From: JBJKRW01 sp046704445
GTDB lineage: Bacteria; Patescibacteriota; Microgenomatia; UBA1406; GWC2-37-13
DNA length: 43,452 nt
Direction of reading: 5' to 3'
Assembly (NCBI GenBank): GCA_046704445.1
Contig: JBJKRW010000020.1
Coordinates: 1 to 43,452, forward strand
Every line of letters begins with the position of its first letter. The stretch's first letter is position 1. This document shows positions 7,636-15,722 of the stretch, one piece after another. The notes below the pieces were generated by a model that was not told the DNA's origin, did no database searches, and saw nothing but the letters and a program-made list of their open reading frames with translations. Both the position numbers and the translations under genes were made by a program.

Positions 7636-9147
7636 ATGAGTACTTCGCATAAAACCAATAAATTGTGGGGAGCTGCTTTCGATCAGAGTCCTGAAGAAGC
7701 GGTTATCAGGTTTACCTCGGGACGGGACGTGCATCCTGTTGAAGCGGCAGACAATACATTATTAACTTACGATTTGTGGGTGAACAAGGCGCATGCGCTG
7801 ATGCTTTATAAACAGAACATCATCGACAAGGAAGATGCGACAGTGCTTTTAAAAGGTTTGGAAGAACTGGATAATCAAATTCAGAAAGGCGGATTCGTGC
7901 TGGATCCTTCAAAAGAGGATGTACACAGCAATATCGAGTCCTGGCTCATTGAGAAGTATGGCATGGAACATGCGGGCAAGCTGCATACCGCACGTTCGCG
8001 TAACGATCAGATCAATACCGATACGCGGTTATATCTTCGGGATTGTGTGCTGGGATTTATGACCAATACATTAAAGTTGGTAAAAACTCTTGTCAACCAG
8101 GCAGAACTTTACAAATCAACGGTTATGCCGGGGTTCACTCATCACCAGCCGGCAATGATTACGACCTATGCGCATACGTTGCTTGCGTATGCGGCCATGC
8201 TGTTGCGGGATGCGAAACGATTCGGCACATGGTTCGGATTATATAACGCAAATCCGTTGGGAAATACCGTGTCGTACGGTACGTCATTCCCGATTGATCA
8301 GCAATACACATCAAAGCTTTTGGGTTTTACAAAACCGGAGCTTAATTCCATGGACGGAATCGTAAACAGATGGGAACCCGAATCCGATCTCGTGTTTTCC
8401 ATGAGTCTTCTTATGAATCATCTCTCTCTGATGTCGCAAACATATATCCTTATGTCAACGGTCCAGTTTAAAATGGTAAAACTTTCGGACAAATATTCCA
8501 CCGGGAGTTCCATTATGCCGCAGAAGAAAAATCCCGACCCTTTGGAGGTGATAAAGGGAAAAACCGCCCTGGTCGCCGGTATTTTGCAGAGTTTGCTGGG
8601 AACGGGAAAAGCAGCATTTATCGGCTATAACAGGGATACCCAGTGGACCAAATATCTGGTTATGGATGCGGTCAACGAATGTATGTTTGCTCCGGTTGTT
8701 ATGCAGGGCGTTGTTGAAACGCTGCAGGTGAATAAACAGGAAATGGAACGCTGGTGCCGGAAGGGTTTTATAGGATCAACTCATCTCCTTGAAAAAATTG
8801 CCTCCGAATTCAAAATTCCGTTCAGACAGGCAAAGATCATTCTCGAAAAATCAGTAAAATATTCTCAGGAAGCAGAAGAAGTTACATACGTGGCGCTGCA
8901 AAAAGCCCTACAGGAAGAACATTGTGATATTTCGGTTTCCGAACAACAGGTCAAAGAATGGCAGGATCCCCAATTTATATTGTCATTATTGGTTTCCGAA
9001 GGATCGCCGGGAATACTCAGCGTAAATAAAAGTATCGAAGAACTGAATAAGTCTTTTGAAGAGATTTCACTATTCGTATCCGATAAAAAACAGGAAAAAG
9101 AACGGGCCTTGAGTTTACTGCAAAAAGAGCTCAAACTTCTTGTGTAA
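7636..9147 (+). CDS. argH: Argininosuccinate lyase
   Basis: A 503-residue protein with the fumarase/aspartase-superfamily signatures in ASL form: LWGAAF near the start, EDVHSNIE, GKLHTARSRNDQINTD, GFTHHQPA, and the signature GSSIMPQKKNPDPLE, whose mobile loop carries the catalytic Ser. The family makes arginine and fumarate from argininosuccinate. No other arginine-pathway gene is in the window, so it may act in a partial pathway or in salvage. It is about 40 residues longer than typical ASL, mostly at the C-terminus. TATAAA sits 8 bp before the ATG, which suggests a leaderless transcript. The LacD-like aldolase follows 46 bp downstream. Confidence 0.9.
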   Translation: MSTSHKTNKLWGAAFDQSPEEAVIRFTSGRDVHPVEAADNTLLTYDLWVNKAHALMLYKQNIIDKEDATVLLKGLEELDNQIQKGGFVLDPSKEDVHSNIESWLIEKYGMEHAGKLHTARSRNDQINTDTRLYLRDCVLGFMTNTLKLVKTLVNQAELYKSTVMPGFTHHQPAMITTYAHTLLAYAAMLLRDAKRFGTWFGLYNANPLGNTVSYGTSFPIDQQYTSKLLGFTKPELNSMDGIVNRWEPESDLVFSMSLLMNHLSLMSQTYILMSTVQFKMVKLSDKYSTGSSIMPQKKNPDPLEVIKGKTALVAGILQSLLGTGKAAFIGYNRDTQWTKYLVMDAVNECMFAPVVMQGVVETLQVNKQEMERWCRKGFIGSTHLLEKIASEFKIPFRQAKIILEKSVKYSQEAEEVTYVALQKALQEEHCDISVSEQQVKEWQDPQFILSLLVSEGSPGILSVNKSIEELNKSFEEISLFVSDKKQEKERALSLLQKELKLLV

Positions 9148-9193
9148 TGGTCTCCCGCGATTTTTTATTAGACATCTGTGTTAGACTAGCTAT

Positions 9194-10006
9194 ATGGATT
9201 CTTCGGTATTTTCGCGCAATCGGGCTTTTCTTATGTTGGCGATAGATCATCAGGCTCATTTTAAAATACTTGTCAATCCCGATAATCCGGAATCCGCGTC
9301 AAAAAAAGAAATAATTGCGTTAAAGTCACAAATTCTTCATGCGTTGCAAAAACAGTTTACCGGAGCGTTGATCGATGTAGAATATGGGTTATCCGCATAT
9401 CAAGGAATAAAAAAACCGTTTCTGCTCAGAATTGAACAAAGCAATATAACAGAAGAAAACGGGGTGAGAAAGATAACAATAATGCATACGGTAAAAGAAC
9501 TGAAGAAAAAAGGAGCATCGGGGATAAAACTTCTCGTACATCTTGATCCGGAAAACAGCGTAAGTTTGGATGAACTGCAGAAAGTAAAACAGGTTTTGAA
9601 CGAATGTACAAAGGAGAAAGTGCCTTTATTCTTGGAAGTGATTACCTACGGATACGAAAAACGCAGGCTTTCAAAAGAACGCGCGATGTATCGATCTATT
9701 TATGCTTGTCTGGAACGGGGGGCAAGACCGTCCGTGTTTAAGCTGGAATACCCCGGGAACTTGGCTGATGCGCAAAAAATCACAGACTTGGTTAAACCCA
9801 TACCTTGGATTTTGCTTTCGGGAGGGACAGAGTATGAATCTTTTAAACGCGAGCTCAAGGAATCGGTTTCCGGAGGTTGCCGCGGTTTTTTGGCCGGAAG
9901 AGCCCTCTGGCAGGATATCGAATCCTATCCGCACGGAACGCGCGAGGAATATCTGCATAAAATCCTTACAGACAGGTTTAACGAACTTTCGGAATTATTG
10001 TTATGA
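9194..10006 (+). CDS. LacD/DeoC-like class I aldolase
   Basis: A 270-residue TIM-barrel protein of the DeoC/LacD aldolase family. The barrel strands can be followed in order: FLMLAIDHQ, ALIDVEYG, SGIKLLVHLDP, VPLFLEVITY, SVFKLEYPG (with the expected Schiff-base Lys), WILLSGGTEYESF and GFLAGRALWQ (phosphate binding). LacD cleaves tagatose 1,6-bisphosphate to dihydroxyacetone phosphate and glyceraldehyde 3-phosphate; the exact substrate here is unsure (tagatose-, fructose- or sulfo-sugar phosphates are all possible). TAGACT lies 6 bp before the ATG. The stop overlaps the next ATG (ATGA), so it is translationally coupled to the DUF192 gene. Confidence 0.78.
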   Translation: MDSSVFSRNRAFLMLAIDHQAHFKILVNPDNPESASKKEIIALKSQILHALQKQFTGALIDVEYGLSAYQGIKKPFLLRIEQSNITEENGVRKITIMHTVKELKKKGASGIKLLVHLDPENSVSLDELQKVKQVLNECTKEKVPLFLEVITYGYEKRRLSKERAMYRSIYACLERGARPSVFKLEYPGNLADAQKITDLVKPIPWILLSGGTEYESFKRELKESVSGGCRGFLAGRALWQDIESYPHGTREEYLHKILTDRFNELSELLL

Positions 10007-10410
10007 ATAATATTCGTACATATATATTGGTATCGATATTTTTTGTACTGGTTCTTGGAGGTTTTGTGTATGTCCGTTTCGGGTTAACACGGTATGCACA
10101 CGGCACTATTACGTATTCCCTTCAGGGCAAAACATACCATCTTTTGACGGCGGAAAATTCCTCACAATGGGAACGCGGCCTAATGTATTACAGGAAGCCA
10201 GTTAATTTTGACGGGATGCTGTTTAATTTTCCAAAGAAACAAGACCTGACTTTTTGGAATAAGAATACCTATATGGATTTAACATTGTATTGGTTGTCGG
10301 ATAATGTTGTTGTCGGCGCGTCTGATCTTCCGTCGATCGAAAAGTCGGGAAGAATCGTGACCGTCAGTTCGCCCAAACCAAGCAATCGGGTCGTGGAACT
10401 CATCAAATAG
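10003..10410 (+). CDS. DUF192 protein, membrane-anchored
   Basis: A 135-residue protein with one N-terminal membrane anchor (residues ~6-25, TYILVSIFFVLVLGGFVYV) and an extracytosolic DUF192 domain. The domain signatures are RGLMYYRKPVNFDGMLFNF, FWNKNTYMDLTLYWL and the following V-V-G turn. The family's biochemical role is not established. It is coupled to the LacD-like gene by a 4-bp overlap and followed 31 bp later by the small MCYNCGC gene. Confidence 0.85.
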   Translation: MNNIRTYILVSIFFVLVLGGFVYVRFGLTRYAHGTITYSLQGKTYHLLTAENSSQWERGLMYYRKPVNFDGMLFNFPKKQDLTFWNKNTYMDLTLYWLSDNVVVGASDLPSIEKSGRIVTVSSPKPSNRVVELIK

Positions 10411-10441
10411 GAGTATTTGGTTATAAATTATTTATTCGTCT

Positions 10442-10627
10442 ATGTGCTATAACTGTGGATGCAGGCTTCCCGATAAGGATATGGGAAAGGGGGAGCTCGC
10501 CAAAGGCGGAGGATCGTTGGTCGATAACGATTTCAAGCACATGGCAGAGAAGTGGAACATGAGTCTTGAGGACACGAAGAAAAACGTGTACGAACTCTTG
10601 AAGCAGGAGCTGGAAAAAAAGAGTTAA
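10442..10627 (+). CDS. Small CPR-type protein with N-terminal MCYNCGC
   Basis: A 61-residue protein that opens with MCYNCGCRLPDKDMG, a short Cys cluster (CxxCxC) able to bind a metal or form a small redox site. A Gly-rich linker follows, then an amphipathic C-terminal helix pair (MAEKWNMSLEDTKKNVYELLKQELEKK). I recall similar short proteins in many CPR genomes, all unnamed; no function is known to me. It converges with pgk, and the two stop codons overlap (10624-10627). Confidence 0.72.
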   Translation: MCYNCGCRLPDKDMGKGELAKGGGSLVDNDFKHMAEKWNMSLEDTKKNVYELLKQELEKKS

Positions 10628-11814
10628 TGTTTGAGCGCTTCGATGCCGGGAAGGGTTCCTTTTTCGATGAACTCGAGCATGGCGCCCCCTCCGGTGGAAA
10701 TGTGCGTTATTTTATCCAGATATTCTTTTTTTGAAATAGAGGCGAGAGTGTCGCCTCCTCCTACTATGGAAACCGCCTGGGCGTTTTGTGTAATTGAGTA
10801 GTAGATGAAGTCGGTTCCTCTGGTAAAGTTCGGGTTTTCCGTATAACCGACGGGTCCGTTCCACACAATGGTTCTTGCTTTCGAAAGAATTGAACCGTAT
10901 TTTGCCTGGGTCTCAGGACCGATATCGACGATACATCCGTCTTTTTCTATCTCTTCAACTTTTTTGACAATCCCTCCGGTTTGAGCATCCAATGACGGCG
11001 CGGAAATTACGTCGGTCGGCAACACGATCGCCGTATTTTTCTGTGCGGCAAGAAAAAGAAGTTTTCGTGCGTTTTCGACTTCCGTATATTCACAAAAACT
11101 TTGTCCTATATCGATTCCCTGCGCACAGAAAAACGTATTCGCGAGGCCTCCTCCCACCAACAGGAAGTCTGCTATTTCCATAAGTTTTCCGAGAAGGTTG
11201 ATCTTTGTAGAGATTTTCGCTCCTCCGAGTATGGCGACAACGGGTTTTTTCGGATTTTGAATAACTTTTGAAATCATTTGAACCTCTTTTTTCATAAGGA
11301 GGCCGCCGAAAGAGGGGAGGTTCTTCGGGACTCCCACGATCGATGCATCGGTACGGTGACTTACACCGAATGCGTCGTTAACGTATACTTCCGCAAGCGA
11401 AGCGAGTGATTGTGCGAATTCCCGGTCATCCGCTTTTTCTTCAGGATAAAAACGGATATTTTCCAGCACAAGTATTTCTTTTTCCGTCTGTTCTGAAATA
11501 CGTTCCCTGTCTTTTGCTTTGGTGAAATCTTCTATAAGAACGATGCTGTATCCTGAAATAAGTTGTTTCAGATGGTTGACCACTATGCCGAGAGAAAGTT
11601 TCGGATCGCGTGATTTCGGTCTGTCGAGATGGGAGACCAAAATGAGCCGGTTGTTGTTCTGCAGAAGTTTGTTTATTGTGGGTAATGCTTGCCTGATCCG
11701 GGCGTCGTCCGCAATCGACAGTTTGTCTTTCGAAAGAGATACGTTAAAATCGACTCTCAGCAGTACATGTTTGTTTTTGATTTCGACTTCATCAATATAG
11801 GCAATTTTTGACAT
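10624..11814 (-). CDS. pgk: Phosphoglycerate kinase
   Basis: A 396-residue protein of normal family length. The N-domain has LLRVDFNVSL and the basic SHLDRPKS segment for 3-phosphoglycerate. VNDAFGVSHR and VAILGGAKISTK follow, and the C-domain ends with the nucleotide site GPVGYTENPNF and VGGGDT. It interconverts 3-phosphoglycerate and 1,3-bisphosphoglycerate in the cytoplasm. It is the last gene of the minus-strand cluster fba-fbp-gap-pgk, 54 bp after gap. The gap-pgk spacer holds an AT-rich hairpin (9-bp arms at 11826-11834 and 11852-11860). Confidence 0.97.
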   Translation of the reverse strand: MSKIAYIDEVEIKNKHVLLRVDFNVSLSKDKLSIADDARIRQALPTINKLLQNNNRLILVSHLDRPKSRDPKLSLGIVVNHLKQLISGYSIVLIEDFTKAKDRERISEQTEKEILVLENIRFYPEEKADDREFAQSLASLAEVYVNDAFGVSHRTDASIVGVPKNLPSFGGLLMKKEVQMISKVIQNPKKPVVAILGGAKISTKINLLGKLMEIADFLLVGGGLANTFFCAQGIDIGQSFCEYTEVENARKLLFLAAQKNTAIVLPTDVISAPSLDAQTGGIVKKVEEIEKDGCIVDIGPETQAKYGSILSKARTIVWNGPVGYTENPNFTRGTDFIYYSITQNAQAVSIVGGGDTLASISKKEYLDKITHISTGGGAMLEFIEKGTLPGIEALKH

Positions 11815-11825
11815 ATGGATGCAGA

Positions 11826-11860
11826 TTCAAAATTTGAATTGTTAAATTTATAATTTTGAA
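11826..11860 (-). other. AT-rich inverted repeat between gap and pgk
   Basis: Arms TTCAAAATT and AATTTTGAA can form a 9-bp stem with a 17-nt loop. The left arm is also part of a local palindrome (TTCAAA-A-TTTGAA). No U tract follows, so it is not a standard terminator; it could be a transcript processing or stability element. Confidence 0.35.
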
Positions 11861-11868
11861 CTATAGAG

Positions 11869-12882
11869 TTATAGATACTGCGCAAGCTTTTCCACAAGAT
11901 CTACCAAACGGGTCGAATAACCCCATTCGTTGTCATACCACCCGTATACTTTAATTGCGGTACCGTTCAGGACTTTTGTATGGTTTGCGGCAAAAATACA
12001 GGAGAACGGTGATCCGATAAAATCGGACGATACGAGCGCTTCGGCTTCATATCCCAGTTTTCCTTTCATGGAAGTTTCCGAGGCTTTTTTATAGACGGCG
12101 TTGACTTCCTCTATTGTTGTTTGTTTTTGGACGATGATAGAGGCGTCGGTTAATGAAACCGTGGGTACCGGAACTCTGATGGCCGCAACCTCGAGTTTTC
12201 CTTTTAACTGCGGCAAGGTTTTTACCACCGCTTTCGAAGCGCCCGAGGTCGAAGGAATGATGTTTTGGAATGCTGCCCGGGAACGCTCTTCCGATTTGCC
12301 CGCTTCGTCAAGGATGCTTTGTGTTGCCGTAACCGCATGAGCCGTAGTGAGAAATCCCGATACTATTCCGAAGCTGTCGTCAAGCACTTTCAGCAGAGGT
12401 GACGCACAGTTAGTGGTACATGATGCGTTTGAGATCACTTGTTCATTTTTCCAGTCAATAGATTCCTCGTTGACCCCGAGAACCACGTGGGGAGTGACAT
12501 CATCTTTTGAAGGAGCGGTGAGTACCACTCTTTTTACAGATCCTTTCAGGTGTCTCTGAAGATCTTCTTTCTTCGTAAAGGCGCCGGTTGCGTCGACGAC
12601 TACATCTACGCCGTATTTTTCCCATGGAATTTCCTCGGGGGATGCACAGAGCGTTGTTGTTACTTTGCTTCCTCCGACGCTGAATCCGTCACTAAGCGCT
12701 TCAACTTTTTTGGCGTATGTACGGTATACGGAATCGTACCGAAGGAGATAAACCATCATGTCAATCGGTGTTTTCCGCGTATTGACCGTTACGATATCAA
12801 AACTGTTCCGTTCAAAACTTATTCTGGTGAATGCCCTTCCGATCCTTCCGAACCCGTTGAGTCCGACCTTGAGTCTTTTCAT
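11869..12882 (-). CDS. gap: Glyceraldehyde-3-phosphate dehydrogenase, NADP-type residues
   Basis: A 337-residue enzyme with GFGRIGR, the catalytic SNASCTTNC and TTAHAVTATQ. It interconverts glyceraldehyde 3-phosphate and 1,3-bisphosphoglycerate. The coenzyme site is unusual. Where NAD-specific enzymes have an Asp (VND) this has VNTRKTP, placing Thr then Arg-Lys beside the adenosine ribose. The Leu-Pro pair (DLPHKD) that also selects NAD is Glu-Ala (DEAGKS). In Bacillus enzymes, loss of these residues (Asp32, Leu187, Pro188) opens the site to NADP. I infer NADPH preference and a biosynthetic direction, consistent with the adjacent fbp gene. Confidence 0.96.
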   Translation of the reverse strand: MKRLKVGLNGFGRIGRAFTRISFERNSFDIVTVNTRKTPIDMMVYLLRYDSVYRTYAKKVEALSDGFSVGGSKVTTTLCASPEEIPWEKYGVDVVVDATGAFTKKEDLQRHLKGSVKRVVLTAPSKDDVTPHVVLGVNEESIDWKNEQVISNASCTTNCASPLLKVLDDSFGIVSGFLTTAHAVTATQSILDEAGKSEERSRAAFQNIIPSTSGASKAVVKTLPQLKGKLEVAAIRVPVPTVSLTDASIIVQKQTTIEEVNAVYKKASETSMKGKLGYEAEALVSSDFIGSPFSCIFAANHTKVLNGTAIKVYGWYDNEWGYSTRLVDLVEKLAQYL

Positions 12883-12909
12883 AAGTATATGGTTAATTTT
12901 TAGACGATT

Positions 12910-13866
12910 TCAATTATGCGCCAATTTAATATATTTTTCTACCTCTGTTTTGCTTCCCATGGCAACAGGAACTCGTTGTTCGAGTTTTTCCGGAAGAATA
13001 TCCAGAGGATTTTTACCGAGGCTGACCGCAGAACCTCCTGCCTGAAGCATAATATACGACAGAGGATTTACTTCGAACATAAGTCTCAGTTTGCCGTCCG
13101 GGTGTTCCGAGTCATCGGGATAAATAAATATTCCTCCCTTGAGAAGGGTTCTGTGTACATCCGCAACCATCGAGCCCACATATCTGCTTTTGTATGGTTT
13201 TTCTTCTTTTTTTATCCGGTCAAGATAATGGCAAAGATCACGGTCAAAAAGAGCGGTATTTCCTTCATTGATTGAGTAGTTTGATTTGGATTCGGGTACC
13301 CGTATATTCGGATGCGAAAGCAAAAAACTTCCGATACTCGGATCAAGAGTGAACCCGTTTACCCCGTTTCCGAACGAATATACAAACATGACGCTTGAGC
13401 CGTATATGATGTAGCCGGATGCGACCTGATGATTTCCTTTCTGGAGGACATTGTTGTGATTGCGGTAGATGGAAAAAATCGTTCCGATACTGATATTGGA
13501 ATCAATATTCGAAGATCCGTCAAGAGGGTCAAAAAAAACGTTATACGCCCCTTTTTTCGGATCGATTAATTTTGGATTATCCAGTTCTTCCGATGCGAGT
13601 GCGCCGACAAGGCCCGAGGAAGATAAGATATCTATAAGCAAGGTATTACTGAATTCATCAAGCTTTTGCACTTCTTCGTTATATGCGTTTTTCGTTCCGG
13701 TTTTGCCTATAATATCAACCAGTCCGGATCGCTTTATGTGGCTTGCGATGATTTTTGCGGCATTTTCGATATGCGTCATCAGGAGGGTAAAGCGTCCGGT
13801 AGCTTCCTTATATCGTCGTTCTTCCGCGACTATAAATTCGGTAAGAGTAGTGAACTTATTGATCAT
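12910..13866 (-). CDS. fbp: Class I fructose-1,6-bisphosphatase
   Basis: A 318-residue protein of normal length. The metal-binding signature FDPLDGSSNID is intact, with SEE before it in the metal site (ALASEELDN). MVADVHRTLLKGGIFIYP and KLRLMFEVNPLSYIMLQAGG form the sugar-phosphate site. It hydrolyses fructose 1,6-bisphosphate to fructose 6-phosphate, the irreversible gluconeogenic step. It lies between fba and gap on the same strand. No FBPase-specific allosteric AMP site can be assigned by eye. Confidence 0.95.
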   Translation of the reverse strand: MINKFTTLTEFIVAEERRYKEATGRFTLLMTHIENAAKIIASHIKRSGLVDIIGKTGTKNAYNEEVQKLDEFSNTLLIDILSSSGLVGALASEELDNPKLIDPKKGAYNVFFDPLDGSSNIDSNISIGTIFSIYRNHNNVLQKGNHQVASGYIIYGSSVMFVYSFGNGVNGFTLDPSIGSFLLSHPNIRVPESKSNYSINEGNTALFDRDLCHYLDRIKKEEKPYKSRYVGSMVADVHRTLLKGGIFIYPDDSEHPDGKLRLMFEVNPLSYIMLQAGGSAVSLGKNPLDILPEKLEQRVPVAMGSKTEVEKYIKLAHN

Positions 13867-13890
13867 ACGTATTAAATATTGTGTTTTGTT

Positions 13891-13904
13891 AACCGGATCC
13901 GGTT
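13891..13904 (-). other. Perfect 14-bp palindrome between fba and fbp
   Basis: AACCGGATCCGGTT is its own reverse complement and lies in the 54-bp fba-fbp spacer. In RNA it can fold as a 5-bp stem with a GATC loop. No U tract follows on the minus strand, so processing or regulator binding is more likely than termination. Confidence 0.4.
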
Positions 13905-13920
13905 TCCTACGGTTTTTTCC

Positions 13921-14829
13921 TTATGCGTTGTATATCTTTACCGCTTCTTCAACCGATTTATTCTCAACGGTTATTGCATAAATTGCGTTGCAAAATCTCA
14001 CCGCTTCATCGAGCGGTTTTTGATGTATGTTTCTTCCGGTTGCGTTGCCTGATGCCCCGCCGGCATGAATCTGTTTGTGCAAACCCGTAAGGAATTTTTC
14101 CGCGTCTGTCGACGAACCTCCGGCGCAGACCAGCTTTGTTCTTCCCGCAGCCATCACTGCCTGTTTGAGCAGGTTTGCGGAATCTTCCCCTTCTTTTTTT
14201 GGCGCATTGACTTTGACAAAATCCGACCCGAGACAGGCGGCAACGCCCGCGGCTCCCGCGATAATCGCGGGATCCTTTTCGTCTTTGACGGATTGTCCTC
14301 TCGGGTAAATCCAAAGAACGGTTACGAGTCCGTTTTGGTGCGCCTCGAATACGTATTTGGCAGCTTCGTTAAGCATAATATGTTCGTATTCGCTTCCGAG
14401 ATATATCGTATATCCGATGCCGCAGATATTCAGTTTGTTTGATCTTTTAAATCTCATAAGCGCATCCATGGACATCATCGATGTGCTGAGAGGATCCCTT
14501 TGGTCGGTTTTAACAAGATTGGTTTTTGAATTGAACTTCACCAGATAAGGGACCGTGGGAAAATCGTTGCCATACCGTGCAATGAGACCAAGCTGCGTGG
14601 CGAATACGCCGATTTTTCCTTTGGAGGCGATTCTAAAAAGATGAATAGGATCTCCGTCGTCTTCGGCAATGCCTTCGCCATGAAAATCCTTGTTCAGGTG
14701 TTCAATCTTCTGATCGCCGGCAAATAACATCAACCTGCCGCTGTCGTGTGTAATCGTAGAGTAATTTTTTTCGTATTCTTTTGTACTGTTTTCCGGAACA
14801 TCCGCGGGAACAAATATGGCATTTTTCAT
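13921..14829 (-). CDS. Class I (DhnA-type) fructose-bisphosphate aldolase
   Basis: A 302-residue TIM-barrel aldolase of the DhnA/archaeal class I type, without the His/Zn motifs of class II. Visible elements are LMLFAGDQKIEHL, the Schiff-base Lys in DFVKVNAPK, KLVCAGGSS (phosphate binding) and GGASGNATGRNIHQ near the C-terminus. It joins dihydroxyacetone phosphate and glyceraldehyde 3-phosphate to fructose 1,6-bisphosphate. It is the first gene of the cluster with fbp, gap and pgk, behind a good promoter (14867-14896). The archaeal bifunctional aldolase/phosphatase is a different family, and a separate fbp is present here. Confidence 0.9.
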   Translation of the reverse strand: MKNAIFVPADVPENSTKEYEKNYSTITHDSGRLMLFAGDQKIEHLNKDFHGEGIAEDDGDPIHLFRIASKGKIGVFATQLGLIARYGNDFPTVPYLVKFNSKTNLVKTDQRDPLSTSMMSMDALMRFKRSNKLNICGIGYTIYLGSEYEHIMLNEAAKYVFEAHQNGLVTVLWIYPRGQSVKDEKDPAIIAGAAGVAACLGSDFVKVNAPKKEGEDSANLLKQAVMAAGRTKLVCAGGSSTDAEKFLTGLHKQIHAGGASGNATGRNIHQKPLDEAVRFCNAIYAITVENKSVEEAVKIYNA

Positions 14830-14866
14830 AGCGGTAAAAGGGAATTAATAATAAGTATCATATACT

Positions 14867-14896
14867 ATCATACATTACCTTTCCGGAGCGTGTCAA
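14867..14896 (-). promoter_or_regulatory. Promoter of the fba-fbp-gap-pgk cluster
   Basis: On the minus strand, TTGACA (14891-14896) and TATGAT (14867-14872) are separated by 18 bp, close to the sigma-70 consensus. The start would fall near 14860, giving a leader of about 30 nt without a visible Shine-Dalgarno sequence before the fba ATG. Confidence 0.65.
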
Positions 14897-14994
14897 GTCG
14901 TATGCTCCCGTAACCAGTATACAAAATAGCCGGTTTTTCTCAAAGACAAACATACATCAACTTCGTCTGCTGGAAATCCGCCGATGTCCGGATA

Positions 14995-15000
14995 TATAAT
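14995..15000 (+). promoter_or_regulatory. -10 hexamer (TATAAT) of the HIT gene
   Basis: TATAAT ends 8 bp before the ATG at 15009, so transcription should start at or next to the A of the start codon. This is a typical example of the leaderless pattern in the window. The alternative TTG start at 15000 would overlap the -10 and is unlikely. Confidence 0.55.
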
Positions 15001-15008
15001 TGTCGGGT

Positions 15009-15416
15009 ATGGATCATTGCATATTCTGTAAAATAATAGCGGGTCGGGCGCCCTGCTATAAAGTATATGAAGACGGAAAGCATTTCGGGTTTCTTGATCA
15101 TCGCCCCCTCAATCCGGGCAACGTTCTTCTTATTCCCAAGGAGCATGTGCGCTGGGTATATGATGTCCGGGAATTCGGCGAATATTGGGAGTCCGCAAAA
15201 AAGGTTGGATTGGCGATACAGCGGGCGGTAAAATCACATTCGATAAATTTTCTTACTCTGGGTTATGAAATTGATCATGCGCATATTCGGATCATTCCGC
15301 GTTTCCGCAACGACGGACATAATGACGGAATTCAGTTAAGTGCGGCCAAAATAATTCCTCCGGACAGAATGAGGAAGATTGCCGACGCAATAATTTCGGA
15401 ATTAAGTCATGAATAA
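15009..15416 (+). CDS. HIT-family protein
   Basis: The start is taken at ATG 15009 (MDHCIFCKI), not the earlier TTG, because the -10 lies just before it. The ~135-residue protein has the N-terminal CIFC zinc pair, PLNPGNVLLIPKEHV in mid-protein, and the histidine triad region IDHAHIRIIPR. In the HxHxHxx motif the third His is Arg, while the middle (nucleophilic) His is kept. HIT proteins cleave nucleoside phosphoramidates or dinucleoside polyphosphates; the exact substrate is unknown. Its last 8 bases overlap the alkyltransferase-like gene, suggesting coupling. Confidence 0.83.
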   Translation: MDHCIFCKIIAGRAPCYKVYEDGKHFGFLDHRPLNPGNVLLIPKEHVRWVYDVREFGEYWESAKKVGLAIQRAVKSHSINFLTLGYEIDHAHIRIIPRFRNDGHNDGIQLSAAKIIPPDRMRKIADAIISELSHE

Positions 15417-15714
15417 ACAACAAAAAATATTGCGGATCGTATCCCGAATTCCCAGAGGAAAAGTAATGACGTATGGCCAAATTTCAAAGGCGGGACATAT
15501 AGGATCTCCGCGGTACGTCGGTCAGGTCCTCCACCGTAATGCCGATCCGGTGCGGATACCCTGCCACAGGGTGGTTTTCCGTGACGGAAGTTTGTCGACG
15601 GGATACGCGTTTGGAGGACTCAAGAATCAAAAGGAAAAGCTTGAAAAGGAAAACGTGATGTTTCTCGGAGAAAAAGTCGATCTTTCCGGTTCACTTCATA
15701 TTCCTCAAGAATAA
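15409..15714 (+). CDS. MGMT/Ada C-domain-only alkylguanine transferase-like protein
   Basis: A 101-residue protein consisting only of the C-terminal DNA-binding domain of O6-alkylguanine-DNA alkyltransferases. It has the winged-helix start (GKVMTYGQISKAG), GSPRYVGQVLHRN (Arg-finger helix) and the active-site motif RIPCHRVV, followed by the family's G-Y-x-x-G turn (STGYAFGGLKNQKEKL). Unlike the ATL proteins, which have Trp in this position, it keeps the reactive Cys, so direct dealkylation is possible. The N-terminal domain of full-length MGMT is absent. It overlaps the HIT gene by 8 bp. Confidence 0.85.
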   Translation: MNKQQKILRIVSRIPRGKVMTYGQISKAGHIGSPRYVGQVLHRNADPVRIPCHRVVFRDGSLSTGYAFGGLKNQKEKLEKENVMFLGEKVDLSGSLHIPQE

Positions 15715-15722
15715 TTCCGTCT

